Positions 33,128 to 44,095 of a stretch of 64,000 nt of DNA are shown here, piece after piece. Positions within the stretch are counted from its first letter, which is position 1. Each line of letters begins with the position of its first letter. This stretch comes from Pelobates cultripes (taxonomy: Eukaryota > Chordata > Amphibia > Anura > Pelobatidae). The stretch lies in assembly GCA_933207985.1 (NCBI GenBank), contig OW240912.1, positions 108,687,503 through 108,751,502 on the forward strand, written 5' to 3'. The notes under the pieces are model-generated. The model did not search any database, was not told the origin of the DNA, and saw only the letters and a program-made list of their open reading frames with translations. The position numbers and the translations under genes are program-made.

Positions 33128-35870
33128 GTCAGGAAGCGCAATAGGGAGGGTGCGGAAGAGATACAGTATATGCGGCAGTACCATCATTTTAATGGTCTGC
33201 ACCCTACCCATCCAAGAGACCTCCAGTTCGTTCCATTTATCCAGCTGTGTTTGAAGCCTGGTCAGTAGTGGTAAATGGTTTTCCCGCGTGAGCCCAGCAG
33301 AGGAGGCTGTCAGGTTAATCCCCAGGTATTTTAGGGACGTTTTTCTCCAGTCAAAGGGATATGCTGCTTTCAGCTTATTTATTAGTGAGGCCGTTAGTCC
33401 CATTGGGAGCACCTGGGTTTTGTTGGAGTTGTTTTTATAGTATGAGACCTGACTGTACTGTGTTAACAAAGACAGTAATGATGGTATGGATTGTGCAGGT
33501 TGTGTGAGAAAAAGCAGAATATCATCTGCGAATAAGGTCAGTTTTTGTATGCCTGCTGGTGTGTTGAGACCCTTTATCTCGGTGTGTCGTTTGATGTGAC
33601 GGATGAGAGGCTCCAAGCAAAGGATGAATAACAGGTGGGACAGTGGGCACCCCTGCCTAGTGCCATTGCTAATTGAGAACGGTTCTGATAGGAACCCTGT
33701 GTTGAAGACCCTAGCGGAAGGGGCGCTATATAGTGCCATGGTGGCCTCCATAAATGAACGCGGGAAACCCATCTTGTTGAGAGTCGCCTTTAAGTAGACC
33801 CAATTTAACCGGTCAAACGCCTTTTCGGCGTCGAGCCCTAGGACTGCTCCCTTTTGGTTACTGGATCTCGCCCAGCTAATCAAGTTCAGGCAGTGTCTGG
33901 TGTTGTCTCCGGCTTGCCTACCCGGGACAAATCCCGCTTGTTCTGCGGATACTAATTCCGTGAGAAGGGGTTTGACCCGTAAGGCCAGGAGTTTGGCAAA
34001 GAGTTTGACGTCTGCGTTAAGGAGTGAGATTGGCCTCAGATTCTCACATTTAGTGGGCGGTTTATCCGGTTTGGGAAGAGTGACAATATGTGCTTCTAAC
34101 ATTTCCTTTGGCATGGCTCCCTTTGCTTTAATGTCGTTAAATAGTAATGTTAGGATAGGTGTCAGGATCTGTTCTAGTTTAATATAGTAGTAATTAGAGA
34201 AGCCATCAGGACCCGGAGCCTTGTGTTTCGGGAGGGACGCGATCGCTTTGGAAACCTCATCTTCCGTGAATGGGCTGTCTAGGGCATCCCTTTGAGTTAG
34301 CGTTAATTGTGGGAGCTCGCTATCGTGGAGAAACTTGTCTATGGCTACAGGCGTGGGTTGGGCCACTTCGGGGTCATCTTTTAGGTTGTACAGTTTGGTA
34401 TAGTATTTGGCTAACGCGTTTACTATGTCTGTGGGATTGTATATTTTGATGTTGTGTTGAGATTCAATGTAAGGAATCTTCGACTGAAGTCGTTGAATCT
34501 TTAATTTATTGGCCAGAAGTTTGCCTGCTTTGTTCCCTTGTATGTAGTATGTAGATTTAAGCGTTCTCATTTTTCTTTCTATAGCTTGTAGGGAGAGGAC
34601 ATTTAGTTCTGATTGCAGGCGGGCTATTGTTTTGGCTAATTGAGCGGAGGGCCTTTGTTTGTTCCCCTCTTCTGCCTTGGCCAGATCACGAGTCAACCGT
34701 AAAATCTCCTCGTTATATTTCCTTTTAGTGCGTGAGCCTATTTGTATCAAAGTGCCCCTTACGACAGATTTGTGAGCTGCCCATAGGGATTGTATAGAGA
34801 TGTCATCAGACGTATTTTCCTCAAAGTAGAGGGATGCCGCCTTGCAAATAGTTTGCAAGGTGGCGGGAGTGTCCAGTAGGCCCTCGTTTAGCCTCCATTT
34901 GCCCCTTCCTCGGACTGGATATAAACTAGCAAAGGTGGCGGTGACAGGTGCGTGATCTGACCATGTCCGTAGCCCTATACGGACATGGTCAGATCACGCA
35001 CCTGTCACCGCCACCTTTGCTAGTTTATATCCAGTCCGAGGAAGGGGCAAATGGAGGCTAAACGAGGGCCTACTGGACACTCCCGCCACCTTGCAAACTA
35101 TTTGCAAGGCGGCATCCCTCTACTTTGAGGAAAATACGTCTGATGACATCTCTATACAATCCCTATGGGCAGCTCACAAATCTGCAGCTATGTAGCCCTG
35201 CAGCTATGTTAGATAGGGTCATTTTGTCGACTAATATTAAGTCAATGCGTGAGTATGTCGAATGTATCGGGGAGAAGTAGGTATAGTCTCTACCTGTTGG
35301 GTACGTGTTGCGCCATGTATCGTATAGGTCTGATTCAAAGATGAGGTCAGACAGTGCTTTACAGTATTTGCGGGCTACAGTCGTCGGGCGTTTGTCAAGG
35401 CTACGTTTGATATCTACCGAGGGGTCCAGACTGCAGTTGAAGTCGCCACACAGTATGACATGCCCCTGTTTCATGTTCTCTAGTTTTTTAAGTGCTCTAC
35501 GTAAAAAGTTTGTTTGGCCATCGTTAGGGGCATACAGCGTTGCAAGGGTTAGGTTAATGCCGTTTAGGGTTCCTACTAATATTAAAAGACGCCCTGCTAC
35601 GTCCGTGTGAGAACTGCTCTTTTGAAATACCCAATCTGCATGGAACAATATGGAGACCCCTTTAGTTTTGTTGGGGGAGTATGCATGGAAGGCCTGTGGA
35701 TAGCGGTTGGTGTGAATTTTAGGGGGTTTTTGAGAGCACAAGTGGGTTTCTTGCAGGCATATCACTGCCGCCCTGGATTTGTGCATGTCCCTGATCGCTA
35801 GGCTGCGTTTGTGGGGGCTGTTCAGACCTTTAACATTCATGGAGAAAACCTTAAACTCATGTTGGGCCAT
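33128..35870 (-). pseudogene. L1 ORF2, copy B, disrupted by a palindrome and the duplication junction
   Basis: The endonuclease half (35870-35185) is open and retains the residues deleted in copy A (for example NGINLTLATLYAPNDGQTNF). A 207-bp inverted duplication (34765-35184) then breaks the frame. RT continues from 34858 through KAPGPDGFSNYYY, NGTRQGCPLSHLLFILCLE and LTLFADDILLFL until 33128, where the sequence jumps into ORF1 and reads a short foreign tail to 33068. The C-terminal CWRC block is therefore missing. This copy lacks the 1-bp and 23-bp deletions of copy A. Confidence 0.9.
34765..35184. repeat. Palindrome with 207-bp arms inside L1 ORF2 copy B
   Basis: Arms 34765-34971 and 34978-35184 are reverse complements with a 6-nt spacer, with no mismatch that I noticed. 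The left arm is normal ORF2 sequence; the right arm is its inverted copy, absent from copy A at 30241. Confidence 0.9.
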
Positions 35871-36495
35871 AGGAATGGGGATCGGTACTCTTTAGCATGC
35901 GTGTACAGTGGCTGTGCCTCGTTGTCTCGGCATAATCAATTCCAATCGGAAACTCAGCGGACTTGATGAGGTCCCTGTCTCGGTTGGGTATTAGGCGTGG
36001 AGACTGCTGGTAAATTATTGGAGGAGTCTGCACTCCAACTGTCCAAAGGAACTGTTGAAGCCGAATGTGTATGTAATGTGTTGGAAGCGGTACGGGGGGT
36101 AAACGAAATGGGAGACGGGAGGGAGGAAGGGCGGACATCGGGCAAGCCCGAGTAACTGGGGGAAAGCTGAACATATTACCTCTGCGTCCAGCAGAGCGTA
36201 GATCCGGAAACGTGTGGCGGGGGGCCAAACAAACATCCGGCGTGGGGGACATGGTATAACTACCACCATGGACTGGCCCTTGGTATCTGCTGCAACCTTT
36301 CCGAACTTGGGGGGACGCACCAGTTTTGTTTATTGTGTCCAGGCAGCTTATTATAGGGTGTCGAGTGTAGTGGGAGAGGGATTGAGTGCCCAGCATGCTG
36401 GCTAAACCTGCGCCGCGGGGACCTGGTTCACTGGCGGAGTTACCAATGGGTGCCCGGTGAGCCCCGGGCTGGCGCGGGTAGCTCATCCAGCCCAC
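35857..36495 (-). CDS. Unrecognised 212-codon ORF overlapping the ORF2 start, copy B
   Basis: The same ORF as 30890-31528, differing at a few residues (for example AHIGN against APIGN, and RPYG against HSYG near the end). It also overlaps the ORF2 ATG by 14 nt. Function unknown; possibly spurious. Confidence 0.25.
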   Translation of the reverse strand: MGWMSYPRQPGAHRAPIGNSASEPGPRGAGLASMLGTQSLSHYTRHPIISCLDTINKTGASPQVRKGCSRYQGPVHGGSYTMSPTPDVCLAPRHTFPDLRSAGRRGNMFSFPPVTRACPMSALPPSRLPFRLPPVPLPTHYIHIRLQQFLWTVGVQTPPIIYQQSPRLIPNRDRDLIKSAEFPIGIDYAETTRHSHCTRMLKSTDPHSYGPT

Positions 36496-36522
36496 TCACA
36501 CCCGCAATAATTTGTGTGTCAC

Positions 36523-37540
36523 AAGGTGAGATAGACATAGCAATATATCGTACATAAACATATATCAACAACAGTAGCATGAGGTCAGATGCAGGTGATA
36601 TAGCCTCATAAGTGAAAACGGAGAGCGACCAAGGTCACCATTCATGCCACAGTAACTCATAGCAGCAATGGTGGTCCAACTACCAGTGGGCCTAGTACCC
36701 AGAAGGGGTGTGGACGGGTGCCTGGGAGTCTCGTACATATACACCCAAGATCTAACATATCTGGGTTTAATAGCCGCTGTTTACAGAGGCGATGATGGGG
36801 GCTAATGGGGTTCGTATGCTCTGAGACGACACTTCCTACCCTTATATGGATGTTGAGTGGGGCCGTGGTGTCAAGAGTTACCAGCTAAGCCTCAGAGACT
36901 TACAAGCTATGGGTGGGTGGATGGACTTGGGCGAAAGAGCCGGCTCTGGCTATACATGTGAGCCGAACTTGGGTATCAGCTCTACTTTTTTTTTTTTGTT
37001 TAAACCATTTCTCTGTATACTACCAAATTATCATGGTGAGATTGACACAACAACATATCATTCAAAAACATATATCAACAACATTAGCATGAGGTCCAAT
37101 ACAGGAGAGATAGCCTCATAGGTGACCTCGGAGCATGTCCAGGATTACCAGTCATGCCACCGTAAGCCACGGTAGCAATGGTGGACCAGATTGCCAGCGG
37201 GACTAGTGCCCAGATGGGGCGTGGTCGGGTGACTGGGTGACTCGGAAATATACATCTAATAGCTAACATATCTGGGCTTAATAACCGCTGTTTACAGAAG
37301 CGTTGATGGGGGCTAATGGGGTTCGTATGCTCTGAGACGACACGTCCTACTCTTATAAGGATGTTGAGTGGGGCCGTGACGTCAGGAACTACCAGTTATA
37401 CCCCAGAGACTAACAAGCTATGAGTGGGTAAACGGGCTTGAGCGAGAGAACCGGCTCTGGCCAAACGTATGGGCCTAACTTATATCAGCTCTTCTTTCTC
37501 TTTTTTTTTTTTTTTTGAAACCAACATGCTATGAACTGAC
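36523..37540. repeat. Two roughly 510-bp tandem units between L1 ORF1 and ORF2, copy B
   Basis: The same arrangement as 31556-32570, with unit starts near 36523 and 37035 and T-runs near 36987 and 37501. Confidence 0.75.
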
Positions 37541-37650
37541 AAATTATAACTCTGTGCTATGCAATAACAATAGTCAGATTAGCAGACACAAATGATACTC
37601 AAGCGTCCGGCGATGAGGAGAGCTGCACCCTTCGAGATGGTCGAATAGGA

Positions 37651-38628
37651 TCAGTTCCTATGGAGAGAAGCCACGGGGTCTCCGGCCATCCTCCACTCCG
37701 GCCGTATTTTCGAAGGAGAGGTGCGAGCCGGGAAGGCCTGTCCTTGTGCGTGGTGTAGGCCCCATTCTTTCAACTTCGCCAGGCCTACCTCCGGTTCCAA
37801 GATTGGCACAGTTCTTTCGCCATACCACACCAGCAATTTTGTCGGGTAGCCCCAACGGTAAGAGATGTTATTATTCCGGAGGGTTTTCGTCACGTCAACA
37901 AATTCCCTTCTCCTTGCCATCGTCGTCGCCGATAGGTCAGCGTAGATTTGGATGTGTTGGTACGGTTCCGGCAGACTGGAGAGCTTCCGTGCTGCGTTGA
38001 GAAGTTGCTCCTTCGCTTTGTAATAATGAAATCGGGCTATGGTGTCCCTGGGGGTATCCGCGGTGAGACGGGCCGGTCTTGGGAGTCGATGAGCGCGGTC
38101 GAACTCCCATGCGGTGACCTCGGCTTGCGGAACCAGCGTTTTACACAGGGCCACTAGGTATTGGGGTAACGCTTCATTCGAGATTGAGTCAGCTATGCCC
38201 CTGAATCTTAGGTTATTGCGGCGGGAGCGATCTTCTATGTCTGCCAATTTGTGTTTGAGAACCGCTTGTTCTTCCTCCAACCTTTGCAGTTTATCGACTA
38301 CATCATTATGGGCCACGCATAGTTCTTCGGTTTTAGTTTCAAGATGGCTGGTGCGGCCACCTATATCTGCAATCTCTTTTTTCAAGTCAGAAGTAAGCTG
38401 GCGCAGATCCGATCGGAACGAGGACTGCAAGGATTGTAGCATGGTTTGTATACTTTTGTTGGTGACAGGCATATCCTCCACTGCTTGTGGGTCGCAATCA
38501 AGTTCTGTGTGGCATTCCGGTGATGGCGGGAACTCCTCGTGGCCGTCGCCATCTTGGATTTGCCGGGGCTTCTCTTTTCTGCCCTGGCGCACCGGATCGG
38601 TAAGCTTGGTCTGTTTAGAGGGGGCCAT
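37651..38628 (-). CDS. L1 ORF1 protein, complete (325 aa)
   Basis: The RNA-binding chaperone that coats L1 RNA and assembles as trimers in the cytoplasm. It starts MAPSKQTKLTDPVRQGRKEK, a basic N-terminus. A heptad-rich coiled coil follows at about residues 60-145 (LQSLQSSFRSDLRQLTSDLK, LQRLEEEQAVLKHKLADIE). The RRM-like block begins DIEDRSRRNNLRFRGI (about 140-155) and the C-terminal domain contains ARFHYYKAKEQLLNAARK and IYADLSATTMARRREF. Length is normal for the family. It is open throughout and is the only intact gene of this element. It lies 141 bp from the element's 5' boundary. Confidence 0.9.
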   Translation of the reverse strand: MAPSKQTKLTDPVRQGRKEKPRQIQDGDGHEEFPPSPECHTELDCDPQAVEDMPVTNKSIQTMLQSLQSSFRSDLRQLTSDLKKEIADIGGRTSHLETKTEELCVAHNDVVDKLQRLEEEQAVLKHKLADIEDRSRRNNLRFRGIADSISNEALPQYLVALCKTLVPQAEVTAWEFDRAHRLPRPARLTADTPRDTIARFHYYKAKEQLLNAARKLSSLPEPYQHIQIYADLSATTMARRREFVDVTKTLRNNNISYRWGYPTKLLVWYGERTVPILEPEVGLAKLKEWGLHHAQGQAFPARTSPSKIRPEWRMAGDPVASLHRN

Positions 38629-38769
38629 TGAGGCAGGTATAGTGGTCTCCGTTCGTTACCAGGGTCGGGCAGGTTGGGAAATCTGCTCAATTGTCGCTCA
38701 GGGCCAGTTAGGATACGGAGCGATCACAGCATGCGACTGCTCCCGTCGGTGGTCAGCCACGCCCCCTCC
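38629..38769 (-). promoter_or_regulatory. L1 5' leader
   Basis: A GC-richer stretch from the target duplication to the ORF1 ATG. In L1 elements this region holds the internal promoter; no specific motif can be assigned here. Confidence 0.4.
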
Positions 38770-38780
38770 GCACTTGAGTG

Positions 38781-39033
38781 GTTTAAGGGGAAACATGTAA
38801 ATGTGTTGGAATGGCCTAGTCAGAGCCTAGACCTCAATCCAACAGAAAATCTGTGGTCAGACTTAAAGATTGCTGTGCACAAGTGCAAACCATTCACCTT
38901 GAAGGAGCTGGAGCAGTTTTGCAAGGAGGAATGGGCAAAAATCCCAGTGATAAGATGTGGCAAGGTCATATAGTCTTATCCAAAGCAACTTGGAGCTGTG
39001 ATTGCCGCAAAAGGTGGCTCTACAAAGTATTGA
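38781..39033 (+). pseudogene. Tc1-type transposase, 3' part (element 2)
   Basis: It resumes after the L1 target duplication with VLEWPSQSLDLNPTENLWSD, which contains the last catalytic acidic residue (Glu of PTENLW), then LKELEQFCKEEWAKIP. A frameshift precedes the C-terminal AAKGGSTKY, which ends at TGA 39031-39033. Confidence 0.88.
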
Positions 39034-39215
39034 CTTTAGGGAGGTGAATAGTTACGCACATTTACTTTTTTCTGTTATTATGTCCTATTTGTTTTTTGCT
39101 TCACAATAATAAAAAAAATTATGGAAATCCTCAAACAATCCATGTTAATTCCAGGTTGTGAGGCAACAAAACACAAAAAGTGCCAAGGAGGGTGAATACT
39201 TTTGCAAGGTACAGC

Positions 39216-39560
39216 TGGCTTACTAGAGGAGGGACCAGGGCTTGGATATTATTCATCTGAATAATGTGTCATGTGCCAGGGACCAGGGTTTGGAGAGACA
39301 TCACCAGCTGCTTTGCCCTCTGTCATGTGCCAGAAATTCAGTGCTGAACTTTTTCACAGTGTTTTCTATGCATTTAGCCTCTGAACCGTGGTCAGTCTCA
39401 GAACTTGGAATTTAGAGATAGTGATAATAATGCTCATATTTAAAACACCAGATGAAAGATAGCAGTTTAGAATGTGTGTTAAGGAAGGTACAAGATAAGG
39501 AGAGAGAGATCTGATAAGGTGTGAAGTCCTAAAGAACTGAAACCTGTTGTAGTAAAAGCA
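39216..39560 (-). mobile_element. Rearranged L2 fragment (5' region fused to pre-RT), copy B
   Basis: 39216-39430 matches the L2 5' region at 23920-24080, including a small internal duplication of the gaccagggttt motif. At about 39447 it switches to sequence matching 14567-14640 of the L2 (acaccagatgaaag, then ctgataaggtg). The joint implies a large internal deletion. Confidence 0.65.
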
Positions 39561-40446
39561 AACCAAAAATATAACTATTACATAACACAGAAAATTCTAT
39601 ATATTTTGCTAAAAGGACACTGAAAGGTGAACATCTAAAATGATTCTCTGACAACCAGCATTATCTAGAGCCTAAAATCCGGAACCACTTTTCCTTTATG
39701 AACTGTTGGCCAAGCGTAAGAATAAACTATAACCTTAGGCCTTTCTTTTATCTAAAAATCAATTTTCTGTAAGAGTGTGTTCTATCTGAGCCTATCCTTT
39801 TCTATCTTAGACATTAAGCATCTCTTCCAATGAGTATGCATTGTAGTAAAAGAGTAGGGATAAAATAGAATTAAATAATTACGAATTAGAAATAATCGAA
39901 CAGTTATGGGTCTCATTTGACTTTGAGTGTTTGTGAAAATTTTCGAAAAATTTAAATTCTGTAAATACTAGGCACTGACTGTTTAGTATAGCTGCTAAAA
40001 GGGTCATCATTTTTGCAAAGTATTAGCTTTTTGCAATGCTTTGTTTCAGTCCTAGCGTCTGGAATTACATATATGCTCCATCCTTGTGAAACATTACTTA
40101 ATTTGAATAAAGGCCTAAATAAAAAGCCTGGAATATTTGTCACAATATAACAGTATATTGATGTGATATAATATAGAACCGTATAATGGATATTATACGT
40201 AGTAGAACAGAAGATCTGATATTATGATGCACAGAATACAGATTATATGATCATATAATTGTATTAAGATTTATATTATTCCTATACTTTATACAATCTC
40301 TTTTATTTGCTGATGTTATTTTTGGAAGTAAGAGCACCCTGACACTTAGTGAAAAAGCCACAGTTGGACAGATCTGCATTAAAGGGAAACTAAACAGGGA
40401 AAAAGATTATATATATATATATATCATTACAATAAAATAAATAAGG
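39561..40446. other. No gene seen
   Basis: AT-rich sequence with a short (TA)n at about 40408-40424. Confidence 0.5.
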
Positions 40447-40812
40447 AGGCTCCTCTCTCTATCTAGGAAGAGATGTGCATTCTGATCTAAGGTTCTAATC
40501 TTATTCTATAAACCCATGTTAGGCAAGAAGTTTATCCTCCAACTTGATTAGTTCCATTCATCATTTATAGCAGGCAAACAGAGGCTGCTGCAGGGGCGTT
40601 GGAAGGGGTGGACTGACCGAGTTAGAGCCCCTAGCGTGCCCCCGAAAATACCAGTGTTTAAAAGATTACCATTATTATTATTAGCTCTAAATTCGAAGTT
40701 CTGAGACAGACCACGGATCAGAGGCTAAATGCATAGAAAACACTGTGCAAAAGTTCAACACTGAATTTCTGGCACATGACAGAGGGCACAGCGGATGAAT
40801 TAGGTTCCCTGT
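40447..40812 (+). repeat. L2 5' region, inverted copy C
   Basis: The reverse complement of 23940-24262 at high similarity over about 330 bp, with an internal insertion of about 20 bp near 40650. With copy A it forms an inverted pair about 16 kb apart. Confidence 0.8.
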
Positions 40813-40989
40813 CACACCTCGGCAATTAGAGGCACTATACTTCCCTTGAGATCAACATGATTGAAGAGGCTTGTCAGGCGTGGGTAGTATGAGACTTTTG
40901 GGGGGCACCCATAGGGATGAGATGTGGGATTGAGGGGGACACAAGGTCAAGAGTGTAGGAGAGAGGAGAAAACACAAGTGGACTGTATT

Positions 40990-41660
40990 TTTGTGCATGT
41001 ATATATCTGTGTATGCCTGTATGAGTCTGTAGCTGTATGGGTCTGTGTGCACCTGTCTGTATCCGTTTGTGCCTTTCTGTGTATGTATGCGTGTGTGTGT
41101 ATTATTCTATGATTTCTTCCTGATGTATTTTTGGGATTCCCTATGACTGCAGATCATCAAACTTGTCCTGTGCGAAGTATCCTGTGTATGTGTGTACCTG
41201 TCTGTGTATGTATGTGCATGTGTGTGCCTGTCTTAGTCTGTGTGTAACTGTTTGTGCCTCTCTGTATGTACCTGCCTGAGCCTGTCTGTGTATGTATATA
41301 TCGTGTCTGTGTGTACCTATTTGTGTCTGTTTGTGCTATCTGTGTGTATCTGTTTGTGAATGTGTATACCTGTGTGTATATGTTTGTGCCTGTTTTTGTT
41401 TGTATCTATATGTGCCTGACTGTGAATGTATGTCCTCTGTATGCCTGTTTGCACCTATCTGAATCTGTCTGTGCCTGTCAGTGACTGTGTGTATCTGTCT
41501 GTGTCAGTTTGTGCCTGTCTATGTATGTGTGTTGGTGCCTGTCTATCTTTGTGTCTTTGCCTCTGTGTGCTTATGCATGTCCGTGAGTGTCTGTGGCTAC
41601 CTTTCTGTATCTAGGTTTGTGCATCTGTGTGTTTATATAAGCAGGTGTGAGTGTATGAAG
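40990..41660. repeat. TG-rich minisatellite
   Basis: Degenerate units such as TGTGTATGTATGTGCCTGTC. GC-richer flanks (40850-40980 and 41660-41750) resemble those of the hAT-like elements with TG/CA arrays, but I cannot find terminal repeats or a target duplication. Confidence 0.8.
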
Positions 41661-42115
41661 AGGCATGTTAAGGGGTGGGAACTTGGGAGGCTCTTTAGCA
41701 AGGGGTCACCAAAATTTGTTTGGGCCCAAGCCCTCTTTTCTTTACACTAGAAATACCTCTGGGATACTATTAGTTAATATTGGATTAAAGAGCTGATTAG
41801 TACATTAGTAAAACAACTCTAGTTTAATATATAAGCAATATTATGGCTGAAATAGATCAGGCACATATGTAGAGGGGCAAAGAAGAATGTTACAGTGCAT
41901 TTTTACGATGTAGAATGCAGCAATACTTTAAAACTGACCACCGTTGATTGGTTGCTCAGCAGAATAAACAAAAAAAGATACAAAAAAATTGCACAAAAAA
42001 TTGTTGTTTGTATGGCTTGTAGAACGTTTTTAAAAATGATTACAAAATAAAGGAACAGTAATACATATAGTATACGTTTGTTCAGCATCTATGTATCTTG
42101 TATTTATTATGAAGA
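41661..42115. other. No gene seen
   Basis: AT-rich sequence after the TG array, without a supported feature. Confidence 0.45.
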
Positions 42116-43256
42116 TGTCAGGGCTTACCTTCGTTGGGAGTCCAGTATGCAGAGTTTTACGCTCACCGTTGCAAATAAACACAGACCAAGGTGACTAGGT
42201 AAGAATCCACTTGGCCTGTGAGTTTATGCATGGGGGTTGTACAGGGATAAAACTCCAAGTCGCAGTACAGGCACGGACAAGCAGAAAAGTAGTCGTGGAA
42301 AGCCGAAGTCAGGGGAGGCTAGAGGTCAGAGAAAACGATGAGAAGAGCCAAGGTCAGGAGCGGGGAACAAACTGTAGAACACATGATCTAGATATGCAGA
42401 AACTGTTTCAGGTGATATAAAAAAAGACAATGCAAGCTATTAGTGTATAGCAGCCATGTTTCAGGAGATACAGCATGGAGGTACATACCCCAATAGGAAA
42501 CACGTGCAATAGAGAATAAACCATAGAGTTAGTTGCATGTAAACCAAATATAACATCCATAAGTGAAACAGGAACCAAAAACGGGAACTAGATTCAATGA
42601 ACTGAAAAAAGGTCCCAGGGCAGAAGGTAGCAAGTTCATGTGATACATGTGGTACAGATCTACATGCTTAACTCAGAGGTACAATGGTATTAGTGGTATC
42701 AGCCTAATACTCAGGGTTCTGCAAGTTGCCCTTGTAATCTTGTAGATTAATATGTTGTAACACAAAAAGAAGGCTCCAATGTATCACGGTTAGTAACCCA
42801 AACACGCATGAGTATGAAATCCAGAATAATCAGAGATTGTGTTACCGGTCCTTATAGGTGGCCAGGCTTCACATAGGAAAGAATAACAGAATAGCAAACT
42901 AGCCAAAGTCAAGGGATTCCACAAATCTGATAAATGATGGTTACCACAGGTCAGAATAATCAAAGTCAAAATTCACTATAAATGCACTATTAGGAACAAA
43001 AACACACAACAGGGTTCTGGCATTTATTTATGGGTTTTACAATAACCACCCTAAAATGTAAGGCGGCATTAAGGTTGATGCAGTGAGGTGCGTGTCATGA
43101 CGTTTTGTGCGCAGGCGCTACATTATAAATGGAAGCAAAGATGCAGCACTTGACGTCAGGCCACAATAGGAGGCAGAGGAGGTGAGGAGTTTGTGGTGCC
43201 AAATCTGTGCATCAAATGATCGGTGGAAGGAGAGTATATTCACTAGGGACATGACA
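42116..43256. mobile_element. LTR-like repeat, rearranged
   Basis: It starts TGTCAGGGCTTACC and contains blocks shared with the solo LTR at 54183 (ccggtccttataggtggcc, agccaaagtcaagg, cacaacagggt), then a CpG-richer end with gcgcaggcgc. No matching 5-bp target duplication is visible, so it may be a composite of two copies. Confidence 0.45.
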
Positions 43257-43692
43257 CAATGGTATAATATTATCTGATCAGCTTTAGTATAAAACGAGTA
43301 TAAAAGAGTATACCTACAATGTTGATAGCCTGATACTTTTTATCAGAGATTTTCAGACTTGCAATGGTATAGGACTCCACCAACAGAAATTAAGCAGCAA
43401 TTTAGTATGGGTATCTTTGTCTTCAGCAGTACTTGTAGTGAATATTCTGAATACTTAATATATATAGAGCATTTGGCCATGCTCAAGGTAAAAAACCTTC
43501 TATAAAAAATAAATAAAAGCACAACACATTTTGCCCATTTAGGCTTCTCCAGAGTTAATTTGCAAGTGGGAATGGGCTGGGGACCAATTCCCAGATAAAC
43601 AGGACATATGAAGACTTGACAAGATCAGGTGCAGATGCAGGATAAGACTTAACAAGGCCATGAATGGAAGAAGAATCAGGAAGCCTCTAGAC
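43257..43692. other. No gene seen
   Basis: AT-rich spacer. Confidence 0.45.
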
Positions 43693-44095
43693 CAGGGGTT
43701 CCCAATTATTTTTTCCTGTGGAACCCTATGACACGTTGTGGACAACCTCCCCCCCCCTGAAAAAAAAATTGTGCTTTTTTTGTATGTCAAGGTGTGTATA
43801 TCTGTGCTTGTATGTGCCAGTGTGTGTATGTGTAAATCTGACACACAGATAAACACACACACTCTGGCACATAGATACACACACCTTGACACACAGTGTG
43901 TATCTGTGTGTGTATGTATGTACGTATCTATTTGTGTGTCAACATGTGTGTATCTGTGTGTCAGAGTGTGTGTATCTGTGTTTGTATGTGTCTGTGTATC
44001 AAGGTGTGTGCATCTGTGTTTGTATGTGCCAGTGTGTATGAATCTGACACACAGATACACACACACACTGACAGTTAGTGGCACACAGATCCATT
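43693..44095. mobile_element. hAT-like fragment with CA/TG minisatellite
   Basis: It starts CAGGGGTTCCCAA, the terminus of Charlie-like hAT elements, followed by a decayed subterminal region and a CA/TG minisatellite at 43780-44080. The opposite terminus and target duplication are not visible. Confidence 0.55.
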
